Shown here piece by piece: positions 9,329 to 18,807 of a stretch of 64,000 nucleotides of DNA. Each line of letters begins with the position of its first letter. The first letter of the stretch is position 1. The position numbers were made by a program, and so were the translations under genes. The stretch lies in contig NZ_AP025514.1 of the NCBI RefSeq assembly GCF_024347655.1, positions 2,852,001 to 2,916,000 of the forward strand, written 5' to 3'. The notes beneath the pieces were generated by a model. That model did not search any database. It saw only the letters and a program-made list of their open reading frames with translations, and was not told the DNA's origin. The stretch is from Vibrio toranzoniae (GTDB taxonomy: Bacteria; Pseudomonadota; Gammaproteobacteria; Enterobacterales; Vibrionaceae).

Positions 9329-10345
9329 CTATGGGCGAGTAACAAAACCGACTGCTGCGTACGCTTTTTTCAGTGTCACAGAAGCACGCTCAGACGCTTT
9401 TTCAGCCCCCGCTTTCATTACTGCGTCCATGTAAGCACGATCAGCACGGATACGGTGGTATTCAGATTGAATCGGCTCAAGCATCTCAACCAATGCTGCA
9501 CCTACATCCTTCTTGAATGGACCGTACATCTCAACGCCTTGGTATTGCGCTTCGATCTCTGCGAAGGTTTTGCCTGTCGCTGCAGAATAAAGACCCATTA
9601 GGTTCGAGATTCCCGCTTTGTTTTCCCAATCGTGAGCAATGCGTGGTGGCGTTTCTGCATCGGTTTGCGCTTTGTTGATCTTCTTGATGATCGACTTAGG
9701 CTCTTCTAGCAGAGTGATCACGTTCTTACGGTTATCATCCGACTTAGACATCTTCTTAGTCGCGTCTTGCAAGCTCATTACACGTGCATTCACTGTTGGA
9801 ATGTAAGGTTCTGGCACTTGGAAGATTGGCGTTTCTGGACCGTAGATGTTGTTGAAACGAGTGGCGATATCACGCGCTAGCTCTAGGTGTTGTTTCTGGT
9901 CGCTACCTACTGGCACTTGGTGAGCGCCGTAAAGCAGGATGTCTGCAGCCATCAACACTGGGTAGTCGTATAGGCCTACGTTGACATCGTTTGAATGACG
10001 AGCAGACTTATCTTTAAACTGAGTCATACGGCTCAGCTCACCCATTTGAGTGTAACAATTAAGAAGCCAACCAAGCTGAGCATGCTCTGGTACGTGTGAC
10101 TGAACAAATAGCGTGCTCTTCTTTGGATCAACACCGACAGCAAGACAGATTGCTAATGCGTCTAGAGTCGCTTCATGCAGTGCTTTCGGGTCTTGGCGAA
10201 CCGTAATTGCGTGAAGGTCTACAACACAGTATTGGCAATCGTAATCATCTTGCATCTGTTGCCATTGACGTAGAGCACCCAAGTAGTTACCGATACTTAG
10301 TTCACCAGATGGTTGAACACCACTCAATACGATGGGCTTGCTCAT
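9329..10345 (-). CDS. trpS: Tryptophanyl-tRNA synthetase
   Basis: This class Ic aminoacyl-tRNA synthetase charges tRNA-Trp. It has 338 residues, the usual bacterial length. The HIGH-equivalent signature is [13 protein letters not shown] (12-24) and the KMSKS loop is at 198-202. It is the terminal gene of the leftward damX-dam-rpe-gph-trpS block, an arrangement conserved across gamma-proteobacteria. A gap of about 186 nt with its own hairpin separates it from gph, so separate transcription is likely. The gap also contains degenerate TTGTTAACTT repeats. Confidence 0.97.
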   Translation of the reverse strand: MSKPIVLSGVQPSGELSIGNYLGALRQWQQMQDDYDCQYCVVDLHAITVRQDPKALHEATLDALAICLAVGVDPKKSTLFVQSHVPEHAQLGWLLNCYTQMGELSRMTQFKDKSARHSNDVNVGLYDYPVLMAADILLYGAHQVPVGSDQKQHLELARDIATRFNNIYGPETPIFQVPEPYIPTVNARVMSLQDATKKMSKSDDNRKNVITLLEEPKSIIKKINKAQTDAETPPRIAHDWENKAGISNLMGLYSAATGKTFAEIEAQYQGVEMYGPFKKDVGAALVEMLEPIQSEYHRIRADRAYMDAVMKAGAEKASERASVTLKKAYAAVGFVTRP

Positions 10346-10384
10346 GGTTTTAATTCCTTTGCTTGTTCGCTTGGTTTTTCACTT

Positions 10385-10436
10385 CGCTTGTTAACTTAGT
10401 TTGTTAACTTCGCTTGTTTGCCTAGCTTCTTAACTT
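10385..10436. repeat. Degenerate direct repeats between gph and trpS
   Basis: The motif cGCTTGTTAACTTaG recurs with changes (10385-10399, 10400-10410, 10411-10425, and a decayed copy to about 10436). It sits between the gph hairpin and the trpS start, in the trpS promoter or leader. Confidence 0.5.
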
Positions 10437-10442
10437 AAATAT

Positions 10443-10473
10443 AGAAAAGCCGCGTAGCTCTTTCTACGCGGCT
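10443..10473 (-). terminator. Terminator of gph
   Basis: A perfect 10-bp GC-rich stem (AGCCGCGTAG at 10449-10458, CTACGCGGCT at 10464-10473) is followed by TTTTCTAT on the minus strand. Confidence 0.82.
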
Positions 10474-10531
10474 CATCCAGTGTACTCATTGACAAGTATT
10501 TTGCTAGTAGGTTCGCTAACTTTTGTCCGCT

Positions 10532-11218
10532 TTATGCTGAAACTAGAACGACATCTAGTAATTGCGCAATGTTGTCTGCGACATAGTCAGGGTTTGATGC
10601 TGAAATTGGCTCACCGTGGTTGTAGCCGTAAGTCAGACCAAACGAGTGACAGCCTGCATTCTTAGCGGCTTTGATATCGTTACTTGAATCGCCAACCATC
10701 AGCATCTCTTCTGCCTTCACATTGTGCTTTTCTAGCAACCAGTTCAGCGCCACAGGGTTCGGCTTTTTCTCTGGGAAAGAGTCGCCGCCCAACACATCAA
10801 CAAAGTACTTATCAATACCGTGTTGCGCCAGAACGTCGGGGACAAATTTCGACGGCTTGTTGGTCACAAGTGCCATGGTGAAGCCCGCTTTATGTAACTC
10901 AGCTAACGTCTCTTTTACTGACGAGTAAAGGTGGCTGAGCTTATGGCCGCCCTGCTCGTAGAAATCATCAAACAGGATGCGCGCTTTCTTTAACAGATCA
11001 GGCGCTAGACTTGGGTCAACGGTTAGGTTGCGGCTGAGTGAGCGCCCGATAAGCACGTCAGCACCATTGCCTACATAATCGCGAACTTGTTCTTCGCTCA
11101 CTGAAGAGAAACCCAGCTCCTGACAAGCTTGGTCAGCCGCGACGGCTAAATCTGGTACGCTGTCTAACAAGGTTCCATCCAAATCAAAGGCGATCAGTTT
11201 TATTGAGCTTAATGACAT
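10532..11218 (-). CDS. gph: Phosphoglycolate phosphatase
   Basis: This HAD-superfamily phosphatase removes phosphate from 2-phosphoglycolate, a product of oxidative DNA repair and of promiscuous metabolism. It has 228 residues. Motif I is FDLDGTLLDS (nucleophile D12, acid D14), motif II has the VTNKPSK region and motif III/IV the GDSSNDIKAA acidic loop. The cap domain is the small helical type of the Gph subfamily. It follows rpe as in E. coli, but here a terminator hairpin and a second stem-loop lie between them. Confidence 0.93.
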   Translation of the reverse strand: MSLSSIKLIAFDLDGTLLDSVPDLAVAADQACQELGFSSVSEEQVRDYVGNGADVLIGRSLSRNLTVDPSLAPDLLKKARILFDDFYEQGGHKLSHLYSSVKETLAELHKAGFTMALVTNKPSKFVPDVLAQHGIDKYFVDVLGGDSFPEKKPNPVALNWLLEKHNVKAEEMLMVGDSSNDIKAAKNAGCHSFGLTYGYNHGEPISASNPDYVADNIAQLLDVVLVSA

Positions 11219-11241
11219 CTTACTTTCCTATTAATTATATT

Positions 11242-11292
11242 CGTCTTATATGTTGAGCGATAAGACGTAAAAAAGGGGCCAATGAGCCCCTT
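11242..11292 (-). terminator. Terminator of rpe plus a second stem-loop before gph
   Basis: AAGGGGC (11273-11279) pairs with GCCCCTT (11286-11292) and is followed by six Ts on the minus strand. A further hairpin CGTCTTA/TAAGACG (11242-11248 with 11261-11267) lies closer to gph. Read-through into gph is likely partial. Confidence 0.75.
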
Positions 11293-11337
11293 AATCTAAA
11301 TTTTTCTAGTTTAGGTCAACTGACCCTAGTTCTACTT

Positions 11338-12012
11338 TTATGCGTTAACTTTTGCAAGCTCTGCGCGCATCTCATCAATCACTTCTTTGTAATCCGGTTG
11401 ATTAAAGATAGCCGAACCAGCAACGAACATATCTGCGCCCGCTTCTGCGATTTCACGGATGTTATCAACCTTCACGCCGCCATCAATCTCAAGGCGGATA
11501 TCACGGCCAGATTCGTCAATAAGTTTACGAACAGCGCGTAGCTTATCAAGTGTGTGAGGAATGAAAGATTGACCGCCGAAACCTGGGTTCACCGACATTA
11601 GTAGAATCATGTCTACTTTATCCATGATGTAATCTAGGCAAGACAGTGGTGTTGCTGGGTTAAGAACCACACCGGCTTTACAGCCGTGTTCTTTGATTAG
11701 CTGTAGAGTACGATCGACGTGCTCTGATGCTTCAACGTGAAAAGTAATCATTGATGCGCCAGCTTTCGCAAACTCAGGCACGATGCTGTCCACTGGCTTA
11801 ACCATTAGGTGAACATCGATCGGAGCGGTAATACCGTAGTCGCGCAGCGCTTTACAGATAGGCGCGCCAAAAGTCAGGTTAGGTACGTAATGGTTGTCCA
11901 TCACATCGAAGTGCACAACATCAGCACCCGCTGCGAGTACTTTTTCTACATCTTCACCAAGACGAGCAAAATCTGCAGACAAAATCGATGGAGCGATTAG
12001 AAAATCTTTCAT
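11338..12012 (-). CDS. rpe: Ribulose-phosphate 3-epimerase
   Basis: Rpe interconverts ribulose 5-phosphate and xylulose 5-phosphate in the pentose phosphate pathway. From the chosen ATG ([15 protein letters not shown]) it has 224 residues, a (beta/alpha)8 barrel. The metal-binding H34 and D36 (VVHFDVMD), the HLMV strand and the C-terminal LEIDGGV aspartate are visible. An open extension of 23 codons upstream has no family match and was removed. It lies between dam and gph in the conserved block. Confidence 0.96.
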   Translation of the reverse strand: MKDFLIAPSILSADFARLGEDVEKVLAAGADVVHFDVMDNHYVPNLTFGAPICKALRDYGITAPIDVHLMVKPVDSIVPEFAKAGASMITFHVEASEHVDRTLQLIKEHGCKAGVVLNPATPLSCLDYIMDKVDMILLMSVNPGFGGQSFIPHTLDKLRAVRKLIDESGRDIRLEIDGGVKVDNIREIAEAGADMFVAGSAIFNQPDYKEVIDEMRAELAKVNA

Positions 12013-12216
12013 ACCAAACCTCTTAAGAGTGAGTAAATTGCGAATGTCACCGCCTTGGTGATATCTCATACACAAATACAAGACTCAAGCCCAAGACTAT
12101 TTGGTGTGCAATTCTACCTAAGCCCCTAAGCAGATCCTAGCAGTTCGAAAGATTAGTTTAAGAAAGTATCCGTTGGTCACTCAATTTAATGAGTTTGGAG
12201 GTTATTCTGACGAGTC

Positions 12217-13062
12217 CTATTCCGCTGATGCGTGTTGCTGGTTTTTCTCTTTATGGAAAAGCGCCAGTAACTCATCCACTTTATTACGGCCAGCGCCGTT
12301 ACGGCTGATAGTGCGCTTCACCTTAACCACATTCAATTCCGCACCATGATATAAACGACGCGTTAATGTCGTATCGTGATTTGAAATCAAAACAGGAATA
12401 CCGCGTTCCATCGCTGCTTTTTCAGCAACATCCGCCAGCGCAGCTTGATCATCTAAGCTAAAACCATTACCTGCGTAAGAGGTAAAGTTAGCCGTATTCG
12501 ACAGCGGTGCGTATGGAGGATCACAGTAAACCACGCAGCCTTTACGGGCGCGGCTAAAGGTTTCATGGTATCCCTCACAAACGAAGGTGGCTTTTTTCGC
12601 TTTCTCGGCAAAAAACTCCAGCTCAGCTTCTGGGAAGTAAGGTTTTTTATAAGAACCAAACGGAACGTTAAAACCGCCCTTCTTGTTGTAACGACATAGG
12701 CCATTAAAGCCAAATCGGTTCATATACAAGAAAGCCAACGAACGATACATGACGTTATCTGTACCATTGAACTCAGCACGAATATCTAGGAACGCTTCTT
12801 TACGGTTGTTCTCAGGGCAGAACCAACGCTTCGCTTCAGTGATATAGGTTTCAGGATCGGTTTTAAGAAGGTTATACAGGTTGATAAGATCGGGATTGAT
12901 ATCTGCCAATAGGTACTGTTCAAAGTCAGTATTCAAAAACACTGAGCCAGCACCGACAAACGGTTCTACCAATTTACGAGCAGGTGGCAGGTGACGTTGG
13001 ATGTCTTCAACTAGGCCATATTTACCACCAGCCCATTTTAGAAAGGCACGCTGCTTTTTCAT
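12217..13062 (-). CDS. dam: DNA adenine methyltransferase (GATC)
   Basis: Dam methylates the adenine of GATC and guides mismatch repair, SeqA-controlled replication and, in vibrios, chromosome II initiation. It has 281 residues. The N-terminal FLKWAGGKY (7-15), the AdoMet-binding FVGAGS (35-40) and the catalytic DPPY (181-184) are all intact, an alpha-class methylase layout. It follows damX with a 69-nt gap, which fits a shared transcript. In V. cholerae dam is essential. Confidence 0.97.
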   Translation of the reverse strand: MKKQRAFLKWAGGKYGLVEDIQRHLPPARKLVEPFVGAGSVFLNTDFEQYLLADINPDLINLYNLLKTDPETYITEAKRWFCPENNRKEAFLDIRAEFNGTDNVMYRSLAFLYMNRFGFNGLCRYNKKGGFNVPFGSYKKPYFPEAELEFFAEKAKKATFVCEGYHETFSRARKGCVVYCDPPYAPLSNTANFTSYAGNGFSLDDQAALADVAEKAAMERGIPVLISNHDTTLTRRLYHGAELNVVKVKRTISRNGAGRNKVDELLALFHKEKNQQHASAE

Positions 13063-13131
13063 TTACTGCTCTATCTATCAACTCAAAAATAAGGCTGCGG
13101 AATGTAACATATTTTGAGGCCAAGCTCAGGG

Positions 13132-14649
13132 TTATTTCGCACGTTCTATTTCTCGATGTACTTGATTCATCGATTTTGCCCAAGGTTCCAACTGCTGAAG
13201 TGGTTTTGATAACAGACTTACCGCGTCTCGTGCCACTTGAATTGTTGGGTAATCTTGATAAGTGATGATAAACCACTTAGTGTCGCTGCGAAGTGTTGGG
13301 TAGATACGAACCTTATTCTCAAGGTCATATTCTTCAATGAAAGATTGTACATCTTCCAGTGAGGTCATCGCGCTCAACTGCAGAGTATATGCTCGTGGCG
13401 AGATAGCTTGTAACTCTTCACGAGCAAACGAGAAGGTGATCTTTTTAGCCGGCGGTGTTGAGTCAGTTCGTTCTGATTCTTCATCGGCTGTCGACTGTGA
13501 CTCGGCTTCTTTTGAATCAGCCTGCGAACTCACAGCAGCATCGGTATTTTCTTCCACGGCCGCATCAAGCGCACTGGTATCGGCACCCTCAACTTTGTCA
13601 TCAAGCAGAGCATCAACCACGTCAGAGGTGATCACAACGCGCTGCTGATCTTGCTCGGCCTCTCCAACACTGGCGGTGTCTTCAACGACACTCGGTGGCA
13701 GAGAAGAGCTGTCATCATCTGCACCTTGGTAACTCATGTCGGTTGTTGTTTCAGAGTCAACAGCTTCATTGACGCCGGTTTGTTCAGTGCCGCTTTCCAC
13801 TTCAAAGGTTGGAATAGCCGTCTGTTCAATCGGTGCGATAAGCGATTGCGCTTTATCGTCTGGTGTTGGCTGACTGAACATCCACCAATAACCGCCACCA
13901 ATCAACAACAGCAACAAGGCCACCACAATCGCGATATTGATCGGTGAACCAATGATTGAGCGAATAATAATCCTTTTTTCCACTTTCAATTCTCCTAAAG
14001 CCATTAACTCTCCGGGCAGAGGTCGCGCTTTACTAAACGCACGTCGCACGCGAGTTTCAGACTCATCATCAACATATCGAATCACCAGTGATTCAAAAAA
14101 ATGTTCAGCTTCTGGTTGCGAAAGATCATCGATCTCGAGATCGATAGGCTTGTGTTGTTGGCCGTAACTCAGACGTGTTAATAGGGTGTCTAGATGACCC
14201 GTTTCCGAGAAGAGAACGATATTGATCGTCCACTGAGGGTTTGATTGAGCTTCCAGTACCAACATCCATAATTCGGATACCAATAGCTCAGAGAGACGGT
14301 GCGCATCATCAACAACGATAACCACATGACACGAATCTCCATCCAGTAACCGGGTGAGGCTATCTGACAAAGAGTCATGTTGATTAAAGAGTGGATCAGA
14401 AACAATCTGACTAAGAATAAGTGCGCGGCGTTGTTGATCGTCTTGGCTTGGATGACAAAGTAGTAAACACTGATTTTTTTCTGTCGACCATGCTTCAAGA
14501 TAACGCTGAGCCAACCAAGAGCGGCCAGAACCGGCTTTTCCAGCGACCGTCACAAGATTTGAGCCAAAGTTAGTCAAAAGCTGTAAGCGCTCTAGCAGCT
14601 CAACTTGAGACTCTAACTCTAATACTCTTAATTCATGAGCCAAACTCAT
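13132..14649 (-). CDS. damX: DamX, SPOR-domain cell-division protein with AAA-like N-terminus
   Basis: DamX is an inner-membrane protein that localises to the division septum. It has 505 residues: an ExeA/AAA-like domain (about 1-200), one membrane helix at about 238-258, a long acidic Ser/Thr/Asp/Glu-rich linker (about 270-400) and a C-terminal SPOR domain (about 420-500) that binds denuded septal peptidoglycan. The P-loop reads GKAGSGRS (37-44), with Arg at the position of the usual lysine, so ATP hydrolysis may be lost. The Walker-B-like VVDD (112-115) is present. The gene lies between aroB and dam. Confidence 0.92.
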   Translation of the reverse strand: MSLAHELRVLELESQVELLERLQLLTNFGSNLVTVAGKAGSGRSWLAQRYLEAWSTEKNQCLLLCHPSQDDQQRRALILSQIVSDPLFNQHDSLSDSLTRLLDGDSCHVVIVVDDAHRLSELLVSELWMLVLEAQSNPQWTINIVLFSETGHLDTLLTRLSYGQQHKPIDLEIDDLSQPEAEHFFESLVIRYVDDESETRVRRAFSKARPLPGELMALGELKVEKRIIIRSIIGSPINIAIVVALLLLLIGGGYWWMFSQPTPDDKAQSLIAPIEQTAIPTFEVESGTEQTGVNEAVDSETTTDMSYQGADDDSSSLPPSVVEDTASVGEAEQDQQRVVITSDVVDALLDDKVEGADTSALDAAVEENTDAAVSSQADSKEAESQSTADEESERTDSTPPAKKITFSFAREELQAISPRAYTLQLSAMTSLEDVQSFIEEYDLENKVRIYPTLRSDTKWFIITYQDYPTIQVARDAVSLLSKPLQQLEPWAKSMNQVHREIERAK

Positions 14650-14660
14650 TGGGGATCCCT

Positions 14661-14715
14661 ACTGATTAGATCGATCAGTAAAACGCTTCAGTTGCCTAGA
14701 GTTTCGCTAGGCAAC
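14661..14715 (-). terminator. Hairpins between aroB and damX
   Basis: GTTGCCTAG (14691-14699) pairs perfectly with CTAGGCAAC (14707-14715). A second stem ACTGAT/ATCAGT (14661-14666 with 14674-14679) lies closer to damX. There is no strong T tract, so this may be partial termination inside the operon. Confidence 0.5.
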
Positions 14716-14728
14716 CTCACAACAAAAT

Positions 14729-15817
14729 TTAAAGGGTACGGCAGAAATCGATCGCTTGCTTGATGATGTCTTGAGGCACATCAGCGACCACTTCAGCAGC
14801 ACCAATACTTGTTGGCAATACCAAACGTAACTGACCAGACAGCACTTTTTTATCGCGCATCATGTGCTTCATAAAGTCTTCAAAAGACATGCTTTCTGGC
14901 GTATGGATTGGCAGTTTCGCATTCTTGAGTATAGAAATAATTCGCTCAAGTTGCTGCTGAGAGATCAGTCCCTGTAATTGAGCCGTTTTCGCTGCCATTA
15001 CAGTGCCTGACGACACAGCTTCACCATGTAGCCAGTTACCATAGCCTAGTTCCGCTTCAATCGCATGACCAAATGTATGACCTAGGTTCAATAACGCTCT
15101 GATTCCTGACTCTTTTTCATCTATAGCCACCACTTCAGCCTTAATTGCACAACAACGAGCAATTGCGGTAATCAGTGCCTCTTCATCAAGTTGATAAAGT
15201 TTCTCTAGATTCTGCTCCAACCAATCAAAGAAGGCTTCATCGTAAATGATGCCGTATTTGATTACCTCAGCAATACCCGCAGCAAATTCACGCTCAGGAA
15301 GCGTTGATAAACAGTTAGTATCGATGATGACAGATTTCGGTTGGTAAAAAGCGCCGATCATATTCTTACCAAGGGAATGGTTTACTGCGGTTTTACCACC
15401 TACAGAAGAGTCCACTTGAGAAAGAAGTGTCGTTGGAATTTGAATGAAATCAATACCGCGTTGGTAACAAGAAGCAGCAAAACCGACCAAATCACCGATA
15501 ACACCACCACCTAAAGCAATCACCACCACATCGCGGCTGTAATTTCCTTCAAGCATGTAGCTCATCACTGAATTGAACGTTTCAAGAGTTTTGTACTGTT
15601 CACCATCTGGCAACTCTAAAAGAGAAGTTTGACAGCCGACTTGATCCAATAGCGATAAAATTTTATCGGCATAAAGAGGCGCTACTGTCACGTTACTGAT
15701 AACAACAACTTTCTGTTTGCCTGATAAAAAAGAAAGGTACGCCGGGTCTTCAAATAACCCGGCGCCAATAGAGATAGGGTAGCTACGCTCAGCTAGATTG
15801 ACCGTAATCCGTTCCAT
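14729..15817 (-). CDS. aroB: 3-dehydroquinate synthase
   Basis: AroB forms 3-dehydroquinate from DAHP, the second step of the shikimate pathway, using NAD and a divalent metal. It has 362 residues from the ATG at [12 protein letters not shown] five codons upstream would overlap the TGGAGAG ribosome site (15824-15830), so it was rejected. The Gly-rich [14 protein letters not shown]-binding signature and the metal-site histidines in [10 protein letters not shown] are present. It starts 25 nt after aroK, the usual aroK-aroB pair. Confidence 0.96.
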   Translation of the reverse strand: MERITVNLAERSYPISIGAGLFEDPAYLSFLSGKQKVVVISNVTVAPLYADKILSLLDQVGCQTSLLELPDGEQYKTLETFNSVMSYMLEGNYSRDVVVIALGGGVIGDLVGFAASCYQRGIDFIQIPTTLLSQVDSSVGGKTAVNHSLGKNMIGAFYQPKSVIIDTNCLSTLPEREFAAGIAEVIKYGIIYDEAFFDWLEQNLEKLYQLDEEALITAIARCCAIKAEVVAIDEKESGIRALLNLGHTFGHAIEAELGYGNWLHGEAVSSGTVMAAKTAQLQGLISQQQLERIISILKNAKLPIHTPESMSFEDFMKHMMRDKKVLSGQLRLVLPTSIGAAEVVADVPQDIIKQAIDFCRTL

Positions 15818-15842
15818 GGGTTTGCTCTCCAAAAAAATGAAC

Positions 15843-16361
15843 TTAACGTTCTTCTAGCATTTTTACGATCTGGTTGGCTACCACTTTTGCACTTTGGTCG
15901 TCAGTACGAACTGTGTAGTCCGCCACTTCTTCGTATAGTGCGTTGCGAGATACGGCTAGATCTTCTAGTACATCTCGCGGGTTGTCTGTTTGAAGTAGAG
16001 GGCGTTTCTTGTCGCGGTTAGTGCGAGCAAGTTGCTTTTCAATTGTTGTCTCTAGGTATACAACAATGCCTCGTGCAGATAGACGGTTACGGTTTTCTTT
16101 GCTCAGCACTGAACCACCGCCTGTCGCAAGAACAATTCCTTGCTCTTCTGTCAGGTCGTTGATTACAGATTCTTCGCGTTTACGGAAACCTTCTTCGCCC
16201 TCAACATCAAAAACCCATGCGATGTCTGCGCCAGTGCGCTCTTCGATCACAGTGTCGGAGTCTAAAAACTCCATATGAAGTTGGGAAGCTAGGTGTCTAC
16301 CAATTGTACTTTTGCCGGCGCCCATTGGGCCAACAAGAAAAATATTGCGTTTCTCAGCCAT
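15843..16361 (-). CDS. aroK: Shikimate kinase I
   Basis: AroK phosphorylates shikimate at the 3-hydroxyl using ATP. It has 172 residues, the normal length. The P-loop GPMGAGKST is at 11-19, the shikimate-binding DSD region at 34-36, and the GGGSVL motif is in the middle. It lies between pilQ and aroB in the conserved pilMNOPQ-aroKB order. The 176-nt gap before it has an elaborate two-stem structure that could act as pilQ terminator or aroK leader. Confidence 0.96.
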   Translation of the reverse strand: MAEKRNIFLVGPMGAGKSTIGRHLASQLHMEFLDSDTVIEERTGADIAWVFDVEGEEGFRKREESVINDLTEEQGIVLATGGGSVLSKENRNRLSARGIVVYLETTIEKQLARTNRDKKRPLLQTDNPRDVLEDLAVSRNALYEEVADYTVRTDDQSAKVVANQIVKMLEER

Positions 16362-16430
16362 GTTTTTAGCAGTAATTTACAACGTTAATTCAATGACATC
16401 GCCACAAGGTAGGTCAGTACAAGTACTGAA

Positions 16431-16505
16431 ATTAAAAGGCCCGTGGCACCGATTCCTCACAGATAATTCGTGATAAGACCCGAAATTATCAAGGTTAGGT
16501 GCCAC
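16431..16505 (-). other. Nested two-stem structured element between pilQ and aroK
   Basis: The outer stem GTGGCACC (16443-16450) pairs with GGTGCCAC (16498-16505). An inner stem GATAATTCG (16462-16470) pairs with CGAAATTATC (16481-16490) with one bulge. On the minus strand GGGCC and TTTTAAT follow. It could be a composite terminator of pilQ or a structured leader of aroK. Confidence 0.6.
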
Positions 16506-16537
16506 TAATGCAACTTTATTTTTAATCTAATTGTTCA

Positions 16538-18253
16538 TTACTGAATCACAACTTTCGGTGTAACAAAGATCAACAACTCACTTTTCCCTACATTTTCGTA
16601 GCTTCTGCGGAACAAAGCCCCTAATACAGGCAGGTCTCCCAATAGAGGAACTTTATCGACGGTGCTACTCACACTGTGCTGAAATATCCCACCAAGAACG
16701 ACCGTTTCACCATTATTAACAAGCACTTGCGTGCCAATGCGCTGAGTATCAATTGCAACAGCCTCTCCAGTTCCGGTTTTCACCACCTGTCCGGGCCTAT
16801 CTTGAGTTACGCTCAAATCCAACACTAAACGATTGTCAGGCGTGATCTGTGGAGTCACCTTAAGGCTCAATACCGCTTTCTTAAATGCGACTGACGTTGC
16901 ACCACTTGAAGATGACTCTAAATAAGGAATTTCAGTACCTTGTTCAATATAAGCGGGCTTTTTATTGGTGGTAATCAAACGCGGACTCGAAATAATTTCA
17001 GCTTTTGACTCTTGCTGTAGCGCTGATAACTCAAGGTCGAGCAAGGTATCAGAGCCCAGTTTGGCAACCTGAAAGGCAATGCTTGATGCATTTGAAGATG
17101 TCGCACCTAAGTTAACGTTGAGGTACTCATCAATGACGCTATTCCCCCCATTACTATCGTAAGGTGCAATCGACGGGTAGTTGCCTTCGATAGAACCACC
17201 AACCGTGAAGCTTCCGTTTGTTGAAGATGCTCCCCAACGCACTCCTAGCTCATCAAGGTTCCCCTCAGTAACAGTCACGATGCGCGCCTCTATCTGAACT
17301 TGCTTCACAGGAATATCTAAAGATTCAATAATGCTTCGTATCACGGCAATGTTTTCCTCCAGTTCTCGAATAAGCAATGAATTGGTGCGCTCATCAATAG
17401 TAATCGAGCCACGATCGGACAACATGCTCACCGTCCCGTCACCACCAATCATGTCGGCAATGTCGGTCGCTTTAGCAAAGTGAATCTTAATAATTTCCGA
17501 CTTAAGCTCACCCAATTCCTCTTCTAAACGCGACTTCTCTAACGCTTGCTGCTCTCGAAGGTCGAGTTCATCTTTTGGCGCTACCAAGATGACATTGCCA
17601 TCTACCCGCTTATCTAACCCTTTGACCTGTAAGATGATATCCAGAACTTGCTGCCAAGGCACACCATCTAAACGTAAAGTTAGGTTTCCGGTTACTGAAT
17701 CAGACACGACTAAGTTAAAGTCGTTATAGTCAGCGATAAGCTGCAGGACATTTCGCACTGGAATATCTTGGAAGTTAATCGATATCAGCTTACCCTCTTT
17801 CTCGAGTATACTTTTTTCTGTTACCGCTTCTTCTATAGCAGGCTTACTGATCACCACCTCAATAAAACGGCCTTTGAGATTGTATTCGTATTGGTAGTCC
17901 TTGCTGATTGTCGCTAACAACCGAGTGCTTGGGGCCTCTTTATACACTTCCACGCCTTCAACCAAGGTAGCGAAATCTTTCACATCAAGAAGCTGGAGTT
18001 TGTTGTCATCAACATGAGTATTGATCAGCTCTATGCTTAGCCCCTCTTGCGCACGTTGAACATCCACCACAACCGTGCTGGTTGCGAGTTCGATAATTAG
18101 GACAGCGTCTTTATTTTTGTTCACCCTAAAATCAATATTCTCTAACTTATTAGGTAAGTCCTCAGCGTGACTGAGCACACTAAAGATCAACATCACAGAC
18201 ACAATCAAGCCTTGTAACCCTTTGTTCATTGACTCATTTATTCCTTTAATCAT
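16538..18253 (-). CDS. pilQ: Type IV pilus secretin PilQ
   Basis: PilQ forms the outer-membrane pore for the type IV pilus (MSHA- or competence-type PilA fibre in vibrios). It has 571 residues: signal peptide ending near residue 30, an AMIN-type N-terminal region, an STN/N0 domain (around NFQDIPVRNVLQLIADY), N1 repeats and the C-terminal secretin domain with VPLLGDLPVLGALFRR. An alternative start at the ninth codon (18229) has an AAAGGAA site at rather long spacing and gives an equally good signal peptide. It is the last pil gene of the operon, 35 nt after pilP. Confidence 0.95.
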   Translation of the reverse strand: MIKGINESMNKGLQGLIVSVMLIFSVLSHAEDLPNKLENIDFRVNKNKDAVLIIELATSTVVVDVQRAQEGLSIELINTHVDDNKLQLLDVKDFATLVEGVEVYKEAPSTRLLATISKDYQYEYNLKGRFIEVVISKPAIEEAVTEKSILEKEGKLISINFQDIPVRNVLQLIADYNDFNLVVSDSVTGNLTLRLDGVPWQQVLDIILQVKGLDKRVDGNVILVAPKDELDLREQQALEKSRLEEELGELKSEIIKIHFAKATDIADMIGGDGTVSMLSDRGSITIDERTNSLLIRELEENIAVIRSIIESLDIPVKQVQIEARIVTVTEGNLDELGVRWGASSTNGSFTVGGSIEGNYPSIAPYDSNGGNSVIDEYLNVNLGATSSNASSIAFQVAKLGSDTLLDLELSALQQESKAEIISSPRLITTNKKPAYIEQGTEIPYLESSSSGATSVAFKKAVLSLKVTPQITPDNRLVLDLSVTQDRPGQVVKTGTGEAVAIDTQRIGTQVLVNNGETVVLGGIFQHSVSSTVDKVPLLGDLPVLGALFRRSYENVGKSELLIFVTPKVVIQ

Positions 18254-18288
18254 ATTTACATCTCATATTCACATCACGTGACATTGTT

Positions 18289-18807
18289 TTACTTCAGAGC
18301 CAGCTTAACGTTGCGCTTGTGCCAACAACCTAAGCCATCTGGAAGAGTTTCATTAATCAGAACGTGCTGGCTCGTTACTTTAGTAACACGACCGTTATTT
18401 AAACCGATAAACTGGCCTTTTTTCACGTTTACCACATTCCCTTTGGGTGTTTGCACTAATCCAAACACGCTTGAGCCACTTCCCATCACGCCTCTTAAAC
18501 GAAGCTTACTCAGCGGGTATTTCTCTAGCTTGCCATTCCGAGAGCGAGCACTAGGTTGCCAACAATTTTTCTTAATTAGAGGCTGATTCTGCACAATGGC
18601 TTCCTTAGGAAGTTCAAACGGAGGACGAAAAGCTCGGCGTTGATAAGTAGCAGCCGTAAACTCAGCGGCAGGAACAAGCTGTTCCACCTCTTTCCTGGCC
18701 TTGGCTTCAACTTGCACTACAAAACCTTCTAACGAATCTTCATTCGCTTTACAGCCCACAAGCAAAAGCAGTAGTAAGGTTGAACAGAACACTCTATTGG
18801 GTTTCAT
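18289..18807 (-). CDS. pilP: Type IV pilus inner-membrane lipoprotein PilP
   Basis: PilP links the PilNO inner-membrane complex to the PilQ secretin. The protein has 172 residues with a lipoprotein signal: a run of leucines followed by LVGC, with lipid-modified C19. A GTG one codon upstream is the alternative start. The C-terminal beta-domain that binds PilQ contains LRGVMGSG and the GLVQTPKGNVVNVKKGQ strand region. It overlaps the end of pilO, evidence for translational coupling. Confidence 0.92.
   Translation of the reverse strand: MKPNRVFCSTLLLLLLVGCKANEDSLEGFVVQVEAKARKEVEQLVPAAEFTAATYQRRAFRPPFELPKEAIVQNQPLIKKNCWQPSARSRNGKLEKYPLSKLRLRGVMGSGSSVFGLVQTPKGNVVNVKKGQFIGLNNGRVTKVTSQHVLINETLPDGLGCWHKRNVKLALK

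Noticed and set aside
9329..10345. TrpS lacking a literal HIGH motif
   Set aside because: GNYLG in the HIGH position is normal for bacterial tryptophanyl-tRNA synthetases.
15818..15832. TTG start for aroB five codons upstream
   Set aside because: It overlaps the TGGAGAG ribosome site that serves the downstream ATG.
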